56,113 nucleotides of DNA from Acidimicrobiales bacterium (lineage in GTDB: Bacteria; Actinomycetota; Acidimicrobiia; Acidimicrobiales; SHLQ01), in assembly GCA_020628865.1 (NCBI GenBank), contig JAHDEJ010000035.1:1-56113 (forward strand). The letters are read 5' to 3'. Position 1 is the stretch's first letter; every line of letters begins with the position of its first letter. The notes under the pieces are model-generated. The model searched no databases. It saw only the letters and a list, made by a program, of their open reading frames with translations, and was not told where the DNA came from. Made by a program: the position numbers and the translations under genes. Below are positions 42,128 to 50,487 of this stretch, piece after piece.

Positions 42128-42151
42128 GCCGACCCACGGCCGTCAGTCGGC
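42128..42151. terminator. Possible convergent stem-loop
   Basis: GCCGAC (42128-42133) and GTCGGC (42146-42151) form a 6-bp stem with a 12-base loop, between the stop codons of the VOC gene and the ASCH gene. There is no T tract. Confidence 0.3.
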
Positions 42152-42634
42152 TTCGCTGTAAAGGACCTCAAAACGCTGGAAGACCGTCTCCATGTCTTCG
42201 GTGAACTCAGCGCCGATTTGGGGCAGGTACCGCTGGAAGAACGTCGTGTGCGCGTCCAGCCAGAAGGACCGAGTTCGATCGCCTTCTCCCTCGTCCCACG
42301 CGAACTGATCATCGACCGATGAGAGCGGGCCGACTCGAACGTCGGTGGCTCGGATGACTGCACGAGGGCGGAGCGAGCCGTCCAGCAGGATCTCGATGTC
42401 GCCGACCTGTGGCAACGGGCTTCCCTCGCGCTCGTATTCGATTGCTGCTCCTGCCGTGGCCCTCTTCCGGCCTTCGAGCACGAGGCCGATCAGTTCCTCG
42501 GCCAGTTCAGCCGTGTCTCCGAATGGCCAAGCGTCAGAGACCGGTTCATCGGGGTTTCGTCCCGTTGCCGCTAGAAAACGGGTCCAGAACGCGGCAACCT
42601 CGTCCGCCTCGGGCTCCGCTCCGCCGTCCAACAC
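42143..42634 (-). CDS. ASCH domain protein
   Basis: A 163-residue protein with the ASCH beta-barrel layout: AFGDTAELAEELIGLVLEGRKRATAG-type opening (here WPFGDTAELAEELIGLVLEGRKRATAGAA, residues 41-69), then PLPQVGDIEILLDGSLRPRAVIRATDVRV. ASCH proteins are PUA-like RNA-binding domains; some act as amidohydrolases on modified nucleosides such as N4-acetylcytidine. The conserved Lys and Thr of the GRKxAT motif are kept. It is followed 9 bp after its start by the acyltransferase stop, but has no obvious link to lipid genes. Confidence 0.82.
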   Translation of the reverse strand: MLDGGAEPEADEVAAFWTRFLAATGRNPDEPVSDAWPFGDTAELAEELIGLVLEGRKRATAGAAIEYEREGSPLPQVGDIEILLDGSLRPRAVIRATDVRVGPLSSVDDQFAWDEGEGDRTRSFWLDAHTTFFQRYLPQIGAEFTEDMETVFQRFEVLYSEAD

Positions 42635-42643
42635 GATGCCGTC

Positions 42644-43441
42644 TCAGCTGGCTGCGGCGGTGAGCTTGGGCGAGCGAGCCCGACCGGGTGGAACGGAAAC
42701 GACGGGCGCCGCCACCTTCGGCTCGACGGTTTCCTCGTCCTCGGCGCCGGCGTACGTGTGGACGTACTTCTGGCCGGAGAGTTGGGCGATTTCGAACATC
42801 ACGGCGTCGGCGAACGGCCGAATCGTGCGTGGATCGTCGGGGTCACCGAAGTCGCGGATGTGCATCGGCTCACCGAAGCGCACGGTCACGGGCAGCCCCG
42901 GCTTCATCACGAACTGGTCCGGAGGCTGCACGTCCAATGTGCCCTCATGGCCGACGGGGATGATGGGAGCGTCGCACCGGACGCTGAGCCGCGCTGCGCC
43001 GGTGCGGGCCTTGTGGAGATTGCCGGAGCGGGAGCGCGTGCCCTCCGGGTAGATCATGAAGAGATGGCCACCATCGAGGACGCGGGCCGCCGTATCGAGC
43101 GCTGCCTGGGCCGCTTCGCCTCCGGAGCGGTCGACCGGGATCATGCCGAAGGCTGGGAAGAGGTGTTTCGTCTTCCAGTCGTCCATGTATTCGCCCTTGC
43201 CGATCGCCCAGACACGCCGACGCAGCGACACCGGCACGAAGACCGAGTCGCAGAAGCTGAGGTGGTTCGGGCAGAGAATGGCCGGACCCTCGCTGGGCAC
43301 GTTCTCCTGCCCTTCGATCGTCAGGTCCCAGAGTTTGTGGACGAGCCGACGAACGGCGCTGAGGCCATAGCGGGACACCCGCTCGGAGCCGGGAAGATCG
43401 GGTGCGGTCTCGAAGGTGAAGTCAGGCAGCGTCGACGTCAT
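42644..43441 (-). CDS. Lysophospholipid acyltransferase (PlsC/LPLAT family)
   Basis: A 265-residue membrane-associated acyltransferase with the HX4D motif NHLSFCDS near residues 58-65, the GMIPVDRSGGEAA segment and the EGTRSRSG motif near 135. Such enzymes transfer an acyl chain from acyl-CoA or acyl-ACP to lysophosphatidate or a related acceptor. Its ATG overlaps the stop of the acyl-CoA synthetase gene (ATGA), so activation of a fatty acid and its use in lipid synthesis are encoded together. An in-frame ATG at 43516 is rejected because it lies inside the synthetase gene. Confidence 0.9.
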   Translation of the reverse strand: MTSTLPDFTFETAPDLPGSERVSRYGLSAVRRLVHKLWDLTIEGQENVPSEGPAILCPNHLSFCDSVFVPVSLRRRVWAIGKGEYMDDWKTKHLFPAFGMIPVDRSGGEAAQAALDTAARVLDGGHLFMIYPEGTRSRSGNLHKARTGAARLSVRCDAPIIPVGHEGTLDVQPPDQFVMKPGLPVTVRFGEPMHIRDFGDPDDPRTIRPFADAVMFEIAQLSGQKYVHTYAGAEDEETVEPKVAAPVVSVPPGRARSPKLTAAAS

Positions 43442-44874
43442 CGCAGCTCCCGCCGAATCTTCTTGCCCGTGGGGGCCACCGGTAGTTCGTCCACCAGGTG
43501 GTACGCCGTCGGACACTTGTAGCGGCTGAGATTCGCTCGAGCGTGCCGGTCGAGTTCGTCGGTGTCCACGTCGCCGGACACGTGAGCGACGACGGCCTCG
43601 CCGGTGTCCAGATGGATGGTGCCGACCACGACGGCGCCGCGCACGTCGGGATGTTCGAGCAGGACGTTCTCGACCTCGGCCGGATACACGTTGAAGCCGG
43701 AGACGATGATGATGTCCTTGATCCGGTCGACGATGTAGAGACGGCCGTCTTCGTCGAGGACACCGACGTCACCGGTCCAGAACCAGCCGTCCGGTGTGAG
43801 CACCGCCTCGGTTGCCTCGGTGTCGTCGAAGTATCCCTGGAAGATCCCGGGTCCTCGAACGACGATCTCGCCGGCGTCGCCGACATCCACCGGGAGTCCG
43901 TCGTCTTCGACGAGCAGCATCTCGATGCCGTCGGCGGCTCGTCCGACGGATCCGGCCTTGGCGTCGCCACGACTACTCGTGACGATGGGAGAGGTTTCGG
44001 TGAGGCCGTAGCCCTCTTCGATCGTGATGCCGTGCCGCTCCTGCATGTCTTCGAACACGCTCACGGGAAGGGCGGCGGCGCCGGAGGCAGCGATGCGCAC
44101 GGTCGAGAACGCATCGGTGGCCGAATCGACGATGCTCCATTGCCGCCACATGGGCGGAGCGCCGCCCAGAACGGTGATGCCGTGCCGTCGGCAGAGGTCG
44201 AGGCTGTCGGCGACATCGAACCGTCGTTGGAGGACGACGCGACCACCCTGGCGAAGCAGCGCCAGCAGAATCACGTTGAGCCCGAAGATGTGCGAGAACG
44301 GGAGAACGGCGAGTGCGACGTCGTCGGGGCCGAGCCCGTCGGGGCTGTCTTCGCATACGGCCGCCTGGGCCCAGGCAAGGTTGGCGTGGCTGAGCATTGC
44401 CACCTTGGCGTCGCCCGACACGCCGCTGGTCAACATCATGATGGCGATGTCGCCAGCCTCGCGTTCGACGATGTCCGGGCTCGTTTCAGCGGTTCTGGGC
44501 ACGGTGCGCAGGTCGACCATCGGAGCGGTGATGCCGTCGGCATGTTCGTGCATCCATGCTGCGTCTTCACCGACGAGGATGAGTTGTGGCCGGATGGACG
44601 CAAGTTTGCGATCCAGCTCTGGGAGCGGGTTCGTCGGCTTCATCGGGATGACGCGTGCGCCGACGCCGAGCGCGCCGAGCGTCGCCGCCACGAATGCCGG
44701 CTCGTTCCCGGCAGGGACGGCCACGCGGTCGTCTGGCCCAATGCCGCGTTCGGTCAGAAGCTGGCGGATGGAGGCCGCCCATGCTCGGAGTTCGCCGTAG
44801 GTGACGCGTTCCTCCCCATCGATGATCGCGACACGGTCGTCCGCATGGTTCTCGATGATGGTCGCGATATTCAC
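43438..44874 (-). CDS. AMP-dependent acyl-CoA synthetase
   Basis: A 478-residue ANL-superfamily enzyme. The P-loop-like motif is MLTSGVSGDAKVAMLSHANL (about 148-167, with Val in place of the usual Thr-Gly step). The A5 motif is EGYGLTETSP, and WFWTGDVGVLDEDGRLYIVDR near 375-395 is the hinge region. The catalytic Lys is in PVAPTGKKIRREL at the end. It activates a carboxylic acid to acyl-AMP and acyl-CoA. The GTG at 44874 has GAGGAG eight bases upstream. It is encoded with a monoacylglycerol lipase and a PlsC-type acyltransferase. Confidence 0.88.
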   Translation of the reverse strand: MNIATIIENHADDRVAIIDGEERVTYGELRAWAASIRQLLTERGIGPDDRVAVPAGNEPAFVAATLGALGVGARVIPMKPTNPLPELDRKLASIRPQLILVGEDAAWMHEHADGITAPMVDLRTVPRTAETSPDIVEREAGDIAIMMLTSGVSGDAKVAMLSHANLAWAQAAVCEDSPDGLGPDDVALAVLPFSHIFGLNVILLALLRQGGRVVLQRRFDVADSLDLCRRHGITVLGGAPPMWRQWSIVDSATDAFSTVRIAASGAAALPVSVFEDMQERHGITIEEGYGLTETSPIVTSSRGDAKAGSVGRAADGIEMLLVEDDGLPVDVGDAGEIVVRGPGIFQGYFDDTEATEAVLTPDGWFWTGDVGVLDEDGRLYIVDRIKDIIIVSGFNVYPAEVENVLLEHPDVRGAVVVGTIHLDTGEAVVAHVSGDVDTDELDRHARANLSRYKCPTAYHLVDELPVAPTGKKIRRELR

Positions 44875-44951
44875 TGGCGGCTCCTCGACGTTCCTGGGAC
44901 CACTGTAGATGAGTTTGCGAAAGCCCTCAGATCGCAGGATCTGCGGGCCTG

Positions 44952-45749
44952 TCAGCCGCCGGCGATACGGCGAACGAAGTTGGCGATCTCCTCGATGACC
45001 TCGTCCCGATTCGTCTCGTTCACGAGTTCGTGGCGTGCACCTTCGTAGACGCGGATGACCTTGTCGGTCGACGGCATGGCCTCCACCGCGGCGAGCGACG
45101 TGCGGTAGTCGACGAAGGGGTCGGCGTCGCCATGGCAGAACAGGACCGGCATCGTCAGCTGGCCGATGTCCTCCTGGAACTGGTCGAGGGCAACCATTTC
45201 GGCTTCGAGCAGCGGACGCTTGTACTTGCCCCGGTAGACGAGCGGATCGGTGGCGTAGCCCTCCACGGCCGCTGCATCTCTGGACATGCCGGAGAAGTCT
45301 GTGGTGGCAGGCGGAAGATCGGGAGCCGCCAGTGCCTCCCGAGCCCAGGTCCAGTCGCCGATGACCGCACCGAGCAGCCCGATGGCCGCCACGTCCGCCG
45401 GTTGGCCCTGCGCGAACCGTGAGGTCAGCAGACCACCCATCGAGTGGCCGATCATGATCAATGGCAGGCCCGGATGGTCGACGTTTGCCCGGTCGACGAG
45501 GGTCCGCAGATCTGCGACGACGTGGCCGAAGTCGGTGATGAGGGCTCGTTCGCCATCGCTGTGCCCGTGGCCCATGTGGTCCTGGCCGTAGACGACGGCC
45601 CCGTCGGCCACGAGCCGCTCGGCCAGGTGGGCGTAGCGCGCCGCGTACTCCGCATAGCCGTGGACGATGACCACGATGCAGTTGGGGGGCGAGTCGCCGG
45701 CCCATCGCTCGTAGTGGATCGACCCGGCAGCTCCGTCGAACGTTGGCAT
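44952..45749 (-). CDS. Monoacylglycerol lipase-type alpha/beta hydrolase
   Basis: A 265-residue hydrolase of the serine-aminopeptidase S33/monoacylglycerol lipase type. The oxyanion strand is IVVIVHGYAEYAARY (25-39), the nucleophile elbow is GHSMGG (about 99-104), the acid is in HGDADPFVDY (about 207), and the catalytic His is in EGARHELVNE (about 240). The protein resembles mycobacterial Rv0183. It would release fatty acids from monoglycerides for the synthetase encoded 77 bp downstream. The ATG at 45749 is preferred to an upstream in-frame start. Confidence 0.88.
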   Translation of the reverse strand: MPTFDGAAGSIHYERWAGDSPPNCIVVIVHGYAEYAARYAHLAERLVADGAVVYGQDHMGHGHSDGERALITDFGHVVADLRTLVDRANVDHPGLPLIMIGHSMGGLLTSRFAQGQPADVAAIGLLGAVIGDWTWAREALAAPDLPPATTDFSGMSRDAAAVEGYATDPLVYRGKYKRPLLEAEMVALDQFQEDIGQLTMPVLFCHGDADPFVDYRTSLAAVEAMPSTDKVIRVYEGARHELVNETNRDEVIEEIANFVRRIAGG

Positions 45750-45847
45750 GACGTGTTGTCTAGCAGCCCGCCGCCTCCGCATCGACCACTCGCCAGTGGG
45801 CACGCCCGATGCGAGCGCGACGGCACGGCAGCTGCGAGACTGCGGGC

Positions 45848-46483
45848 ATGTCGCTGACTCAATACCGAATCAACCGTGACGGCGTCGACCGTCTGCTCTT
45901 TCTGATGCATGGCTACACGGCCGAGCAACACCACCTCGCTTCGTACGTCCCGCTCGTGGACCCGAACGAGCGCTTCACCGCGATCGCGCCGCGCGGCCCG
46001 ATGGACATGCCCGACGGCGACGGCGCCGGTTGGTGGCACATCGACCTCGACACGTTCGAACAGGACCTCTCGCAGTTCATGCCGTCGCTCGACACGCTGG
46101 AAGCCTTCATCGCCGACGAAGCCGACCAGGCCGGCGTGCCCCTCGAACGCTGCGTGATCGGTGGGTTCAGCCAGGGCGGCTACCTGTCGCTCGCTCTGGC
46201 GTCGAAGCCGGACGCACCCCGATACGCCGGAATCTGGGCGATGTGTTGTGGCGTTCCCAAGGTGCCGGGCCTCGAGCTCGACCTGTCCAACGGCGACGGC
46301 CGTCCCGCACTGTTCCAGTGGGGTACGAAGGATGGTTTCATCGGGCCGGACCAGCCCCAGGAGGTCATTGCGGAACTCGACGGCGGCGGTTGGGATCTTC
46401 GGCACCACGCGTACGAGATGGCGCACAGCCAGACCATCGAGATGATGGTCGACGCACGGGAGTGGCTCGAGACCGTTCTCTGA
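45848..46483 (+). CDS. Carboxylesterase/phospholipase-type alpha/beta hydrolase
   Basis: A 211-residue serine hydrolase of the small PhoPA/YpfH esterase type. An FLMHGYTAEQHHLASYVPLVDP opening, the nucleophile elbow GFSQGG near residue 108, acid Asp in WGTKDGFIG near 159 and His in YEMAHSQT near 193 are all present. It hydrolyses short acyl esters or lysophospholipids. It is divergent from the lipase gene across 98 bp and lies upstream of the YHYH lipoprotein. An in-frame ATG at 45809 exists, but the ATG at 45848 better fits family length. Confidence 0.85.
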   Translation: MSLTQYRINRDGVDRLLFLMHGYTAEQHHLASYVPLVDPNERFTAIAPRGPMDMPDGDGAGWWHIDLDTFEQDLSQFMPSLDTLEAFIADEADQAGVPLERCVIGGFSQGGYLSLALASKPDAPRYAGIWAMCCGVPKVPGLELDLSNGDGRPALFQWGTKDGFIGPDQPQEVIAELDGGGWDLRHHAYEMAHSQTIEMMVDAREWLETVL

Positions 46484-46504
46484 CCCGAGGCCGGGCTGCA
46501 GCAC

Positions 46505-46555
46505 CGAGGGCTGACTCACAGGAAGCTCCCAGACAGCTCCAACACCGCTCCCAAG
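46505..46555 (+). promoter_or_regulatory. Five 11-bp-phased heptamers upstream of the YHYH lipoprotein gene
   Basis: CGAGGGC (46505), TCACAGG (46516), TCCCAGA (46527), TCCAACA (46538) and TCCCAAG (46549) begin 11 bp apart. The last ends 22 bp before the ATG, the same distance as at the multicopper oxidase. A TACGTT at 46565-46570 is a plausible -10 for a leaderless message. Confidence 0.68.
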
Positions 46556-46576
46556 GCGGGTTCGTACGTTGCTCAC

Positions 46577-47806
46577 ATGCTGAGACGACGACTCCACAAC
46601 CGATCACCACTGACCGCAGCTGCGCTGTCCGCCGGGCTCCTGCTGGCCGCCTGCGGTTCGACGGAGGCGGACACGGTCGCTTCCGCGACAGACGACCCCG
46701 TCGTCGAGGAATCGACCACGACGGACGCGCCCGAAGAGACCACAACCGAAACGGCGGATGCGCCGGTAGACGCATCGACGACGACCACGACCGAGGGTGT
46801 CGACGCGGACGATGAGAACGCCACAGGCGACGCATCGTCGACCACCTCAACCACGGCGTCGGCCGACCCGGTGGAACCCTCCGCCGGGTGTGAGGCAACC
46901 GCCGCGCTGTTCGTCACGCGTGGATCCGCGAACGCGGATCTTCCGGATCCGGAGGTCGAGGCGACCTGTACCGGTGACACGATCGACGTCGTCTCCAACG
47001 GTGTGCCGGACTACACCTACATCGGCACCTCTCCGGGCGCGCCCGACGGGCGGGAGTTCACCTTCTCCATGCCAGCGGAACCCACCATGGCCGTCGCTCC
47101 CACCGACATTCCCTACATCGGTCCGATCGGGATGACCCTCGGCGGTATCTCGATCTACGGTCCGACCGAAGGCACCGGCGGCGACGTCGACTCCCTCCCC
47201 GGGATCATCTCCGTGTGTGGCAGCCACAACGGCCCCGGCGGCTTCCACACCCACAAGATCCTGGCGAGCGAAGAGACGGACTGCTTCTTCACGCCAGAAG
47301 AGGTTGCTGCAGCCCCACAGCTCGCGGGCTACGCGTTCGACGGATTTCCCATCTATACGGGCGTCGACCAGTTCACCTCGTCGTGGCAGCTGACCGACGA
47401 ATCCCTCTTCGCCTCGGACACGTGGGCTGCCCATACCTATGTCGAAGGCTCGGGCGACCTCGACCAATGCAACGGGCGCTACGACGAGAACGGCGACTAC
47501 GCCTACTACACGACCGAAACGTTCCCCTATCTGCTCGGTTGCTTCATGGGTGAGGTCGAGGTCCAGGAAGCCGGCGGTGGAGGTGGCGATCGCCCGGAGC
47601 CGCCCGAGGGCGGCGATGACGCCGACCGGCCGCAACCGCCCGAAGGCGACGCTGCAGCGGGAGACGAGGACCGCCCTGAACGGCCGGAGCGACCGGAACG
47701 GCCGGAACGGCCGGAAGGTGAAGAGGATGGGGATCGCCCCGCTCCCCCGGACGCTGGCGAAGACGGAGACCGCCCCGCCCCGCCCGACGACGGCGCAGAC
47801 GCGTGA
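46577..47806 (+). CDS. YHYH-domain lipoprotein with Ser/Thr-rich and RPE-rich low-complexity ends
   Basis: A 409-residue exported lipoprotein. The lipobox LAAC gives Cys26 as the lipid anchor. Residues 30-100 are a Thr/Asp-rich linker, probably crossing the cell wall. The core (about 100-330) is YHYH-like, with a GGFHTHKILASEETDCFF segment, paired cysteines and a DGFPIYTGVD strand. Residues 335-409 are a proline- and acid-rich tail, including RPERPERPERPERPE copies. YHYH proteins are secreted and often near copper or heavy-metal genes; the function is unproven. The downstream DUF305 gene overlaps its stop. Confidence 0.82.
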   Translation: MLRRRLHNRSPLTAAALSAGLLLAACGSTEADTVASATDDPVVEESTTTDAPEETTTETADAPVDASTTTTTEGVDADDENATGDASSTTSTTASADPVEPSAGCEATAALFVTRGSANADLPDPEVEATCTGDTIDVVSNGVPDYTYIGTSPGAPDGREFTFSMPAEPTMAVAPTDIPYIGPIGMTLGGISIYGPTEGTGGDVDSLPGIISVCGSHNGPGGFHTHKILASEETDCFFTPEEVAAAPQLAGYAFDGFPIYTGVDQFTSSWQLTDESLFASDTWAAHTYVEGSGDLDQCNGRYDENGDYAYYTTETFPYLLGCFMGEVEVQEAGGGGGDRPEPPEGGDDADRPQPPEGDAAAGDEDRPERPERPERPERPEGEEDGDRPAPPDAGEDGDRPAPPDDGADA

Positions 47807-48435
47807 CCAGCCCAGGATCGCGTCGCAGCTTCCTCCGCACGATGGGCGCCGGAGGTGTCGGCGTTGCCGGTGTCGCCGTTGGTGTTGCCGGGTCGACGGC
47901 GGTCCACGCGGTCGGCCACGCGACCGGCGGCGAAGGCCACGCCATGGTCGATGTCGGGTTCTGCACCGACATGACGGTCCACCATGTTCAGGCGCTCGCC
48001 ATGTGCCAGCGGGTGCTGGGTCGCGACACCGGCGATTCGGTGCAGGCGGCCGCGGCTGAGGTTCTGCAGACGCAATCGATCGAGATCGGGATGATGCGAG
48101 CGTGGTTGACCGACTGGGGTGAATCGACAGCCGAGCCGGAGACGGCCATGGGCTGGATGGACATGGACGGTGGCGGAGCGATTCCGATCTCGGAGATGCC
48201 GGGGCTCGCCAGCGACGACGAGATGCGGGCGCTCTCCATCGCCACCGGCATCGAGCAGGGCCGCTTGTGGCTCGAGCTCATGCGATCCCACCACGTAGGC
48301 GGCGTCGACATGGCAAGTGCCGCAGTGCAGATGGCCGGCACCGAAAAGGTCCGACGCATCGCGCAGGTCCAGATCGATGTGCAGACCTACGAAATCGGGC
48401 TCTACGACATGCTTCTCGCCACCGAATACGCGTAG
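47803..48435 (+). CDS. DUF305 protein with Tat signal
   Basis: A 210-residue secreted protein. The N-terminus SRRSFLRTMGAGGVGVAGVAVGVAG is a twin-arginine signal. Behind it are the DUF305 segments: FCTDMTVHHVQALAMCQ with adjacent His residues near 58-60, MRAWLTDWGE, a DMDGGG loop and LMRSHHVGGVDMA near 160. DUF305 proteins are ferritin-like four-helix bundles rich in His and Met, found with copper- and silver-related genes. The GTG overlaps the YHYH gene stop (GTGA), so both are made together and share its repeat-bearing promoter. Confidence 0.88.
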   Translation: MTSPGSRRSFLRTMGAGGVGVAGVAVGVAGSTAVHAVGHATGGEGHAMVDVGFCTDMTVHHVQALAMCQRVLGRDTGDSVQAAAAEVLQTQSIEIGMMRAWLTDWGESTAEPETAMGWMDMDGGGAIPISEMPGLASDDEMRALSIATGIEQGRLWLELMRSHHVGGVDMASAAVQMAGTEKVRRIAQVQIDVQTYEIGLYDMLLATEYA

Positions 48436-48481
48436 CGGAAGGCCCAAGGTCGGGACGCTAGAGTTCTCCGCGAGGAGTCCC

Positions 48482-49669
48482 GTGTCTGATCTTTTCGAAC
48501 CGCCCCGCTACTTCCGCGAGGTCACCTTCCACAAGCACACCGACCGTACGGTCGGCTTCCTGGAACTGTTCTACGACCTCGTCTACGTCGCCACGCTGAT
48601 CCAGATCGGCAACTTCCTGAGTAGCAATCTGACGTGGCTCGGGTTCGGGCAGTTCCTGGTGCTCATGTTCCTGGTGTGGTGGGCGTGGACCGGCGAGACC
48701 GCGTTCCAGAATCGCTACGTCATCGACGATGTGCCGCATCGCCTGCTCGTGCTGCTCCAGATGTTCGGTGTGGCCGCCATGGGGCTGAGCGTGAGCGAAG
48801 CGTTCGGGGAGCTCTCGGCGCAGTTCGCCCTTTCTTTCGTTCTTGTTCGTTCGCTCCTCGCCGTGATGTGGTTTCGCGCCTATCGGGCCCACCCTCCGAG
48901 CCGAGCGCTGGCCGTTGGCTATCTGCGGGGGTTCATCGGCGGCATCGCCATCTGGCTCGCATCGATCGCGCTGCCAGAGGATGTGCGGTGGATCGCCTGG
49001 CTCGTGGCCATCGTCTTCGAGATCGTCTTCTTCTCACGCCATGCGATGATCGAGGCGATCCGATCGTGGGCTCCCGACGAGCATCACTTCATCGAGCGGT
49101 TCGGCATCTTCACGATCATCGTGTTGGGCGAGGCGTTCGTGAAGGTGCTCGACGATGCGCAGGGAACCAGTCTCGGGATCGAGCAGGTCTTCTCCGGCAT
49201 CGCGCTGCTGACCCTGCTGTTCGGGTTGTGGTGGATCCACTTCTCCGACACCGCCGATGAGATGTACGACCTGAATTCCGACCCGAAGGCACTCGCGTGG
49301 ATCTACGGCCACTTGTTCCTGGCGACATCGCTCGTGATGTACGGCGTCGCCGCGAAGAAGCTGTTCAGCCAGAGCATCTCGTACCCGAAGGAGACGGTCA
49401 CCGATGAGTATCGGGTCCTCCTCACCGGGGCGATCGTCGGGTTCCTCATCTCGCAGACACTGATCAACTTCGGTCTCGATGACTCGGCCACGGCGCGGCC
49501 CATCAACCGAACGCTTCGCCTTTACGTGGTGGGCGCGGTCGTCGTCGGCGCCGTGGGGCTGCTCGCCACCGGCCTGAGCGGCACGCTGATCACGTTCGCC
49601 ATCACCGCAGTGATCCTTGCCCTGGTTATCGATTCGATCATGCAGACGAAACGCCAGCTCGCTCACTGA
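48482..49669 (+). CDS. ltrA: Low temperature requirement protein A (LtrA) family membrane protein
   Basis: A 395-residue membrane protein with about ten hydrophobic spans. The LtrA opening FLELFYDLVYVATLIQIGNFL is at residues 22-42, and ERFGIFTIIVLGEAFVKVL, typical of the family, is near 205-222. The function is unclear; it was named for cold growth in Listeria. The start is a GTG at 48482 with GAGGAG four bases before it. A 46-bp gap follows the DUF305 gene; co-transcription is possible. Confidence 0.9.
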   Translation: MSDLFEPPRYFREVTFHKHTDRTVGFLELFYDLVYVATLIQIGNFLSSNLTWLGFGQFLVLMFLVWWAWTGETAFQNRYVIDDVPHRLLVLLQMFGVAAMGLSVSEAFGELSAQFALSFVLVRSLLAVMWFRAYRAHPPSRALAVGYLRGFIGGIAIWLASIALPEDVRWIAWLVAIVFEIVFFSRHAMIEAIRSWAPDEHHFIERFGIFTIIVLGEAFVKVLDDAQGTSLGIEQVFSGIALLTLLFGLWWIHFSDTADEMYDLNSDPKALAWIYGHLFLATSLVMYGVAAKKLFSQSISYPKETVTDEYRVLLTGAIVGFLISQTLINFGLDDSATARPINRTLRLYVVGAVVVGAVGLLATGLSGTLITFAITAVILALVIDSIMQTKRQLAH

Positions 49670-49691
49670 ACCGCATCGTGGCGTTGGTTGC

Positions 49692-50439
49692 TCACACCAG
49701 ATCGTGCCGCATCCATACGTTCGGCTCGACGTACACGGCAACGTTCTGCTCGGCCATGCAGTAGACCGGGGACAGTCCTCCCGGAATGTGGATGGGACCG
49801 GTCTTGGAGAACTCGACGCCCGTCCACTGATTCCATTGCTCGAGGGTTCCGGTCACTGTCTGGGATGCCGGCGCAACCCGTTCGATCACGCCGCCGAGCC
49901 GGGCATGGACCCGCAACCACGCGTCGGTGGGAAGTCCGTCGCCCGCGGGTGCGGTGTGCGTAGTCCTCCATGTCCGTGTCGGGTTCGAGGCGCTTCTCGC
50001 TCGGCCGTACCGGGGCGAGAAGTTTCTTGTAGCCGGCGGCGCGGGCGGCGTCTCGCATCGCCCCCACCATGAGCTGTGACAGACCGTGGCCACGCCATTC
50101 GGTGTGAATGGAAACCTCGAGGGCACAGGCCGTATCCGGCTCGACCCCGAGAGCAAGATCGCGATGAGCCCAGATGAGTGCTTGGTCCCAGCCCTTGTCA
50201 GGAAGTGTGCGTCGTCCGTCGGTATCGAAACGGAAGGCCATCGCGGTTGCGTGGGCCACAATGTTGTCGTCGGGGTCCGTGGCCACGACGCCAAGGTCGC
50301 GGTACGCCTGCACGACGGGGCCAAACAGGGCCTGGCCAATGGGATCGTGCTCCATGAATTCATCCCAGGCGTCGGGCATGTTCCAGACGTGGCTGATCAG
50401 TTCTGGCCGCTCGGCGAGTGTCGACGTTGTGATGTTCAC
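49692..50439 (-). pseudogene. GNAT-family acetyltransferase-like gene with a +1 frameshift
   Basis: The gene begins with a GTG at 50439 and reads a GNAT-like protein (HTEWRGHGLSQLMVGAMRDAARAAGYKKLLAPVRPSEK in the acetyl-CoA-binding region). At about 49942-49946 the frame shifts. The first frame loses protein-like character after MEDYAHRTR. The continuation GDGLPTDAWLRVHARLGGVIERV through to EPNVWMRHDLV is in the next frame and ends at 49692. Removing one G from the short run there joins the two. It is either a broken gene, a sequencing error or programmed slippage. The intact product would be about 248 residues. Confidence 0.78.
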
Positions 50440-50487
50440 GATTCGGAACCTAGCGGAACGACCTGCGCCGAAGGCCCCGATCGGGCG

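Noticed and set aside
45750-45847. Heptamer regulon site between the two hydrolase genes
   Set aside because: No 11-bp-phased TCNCRGC run is present in this gap.
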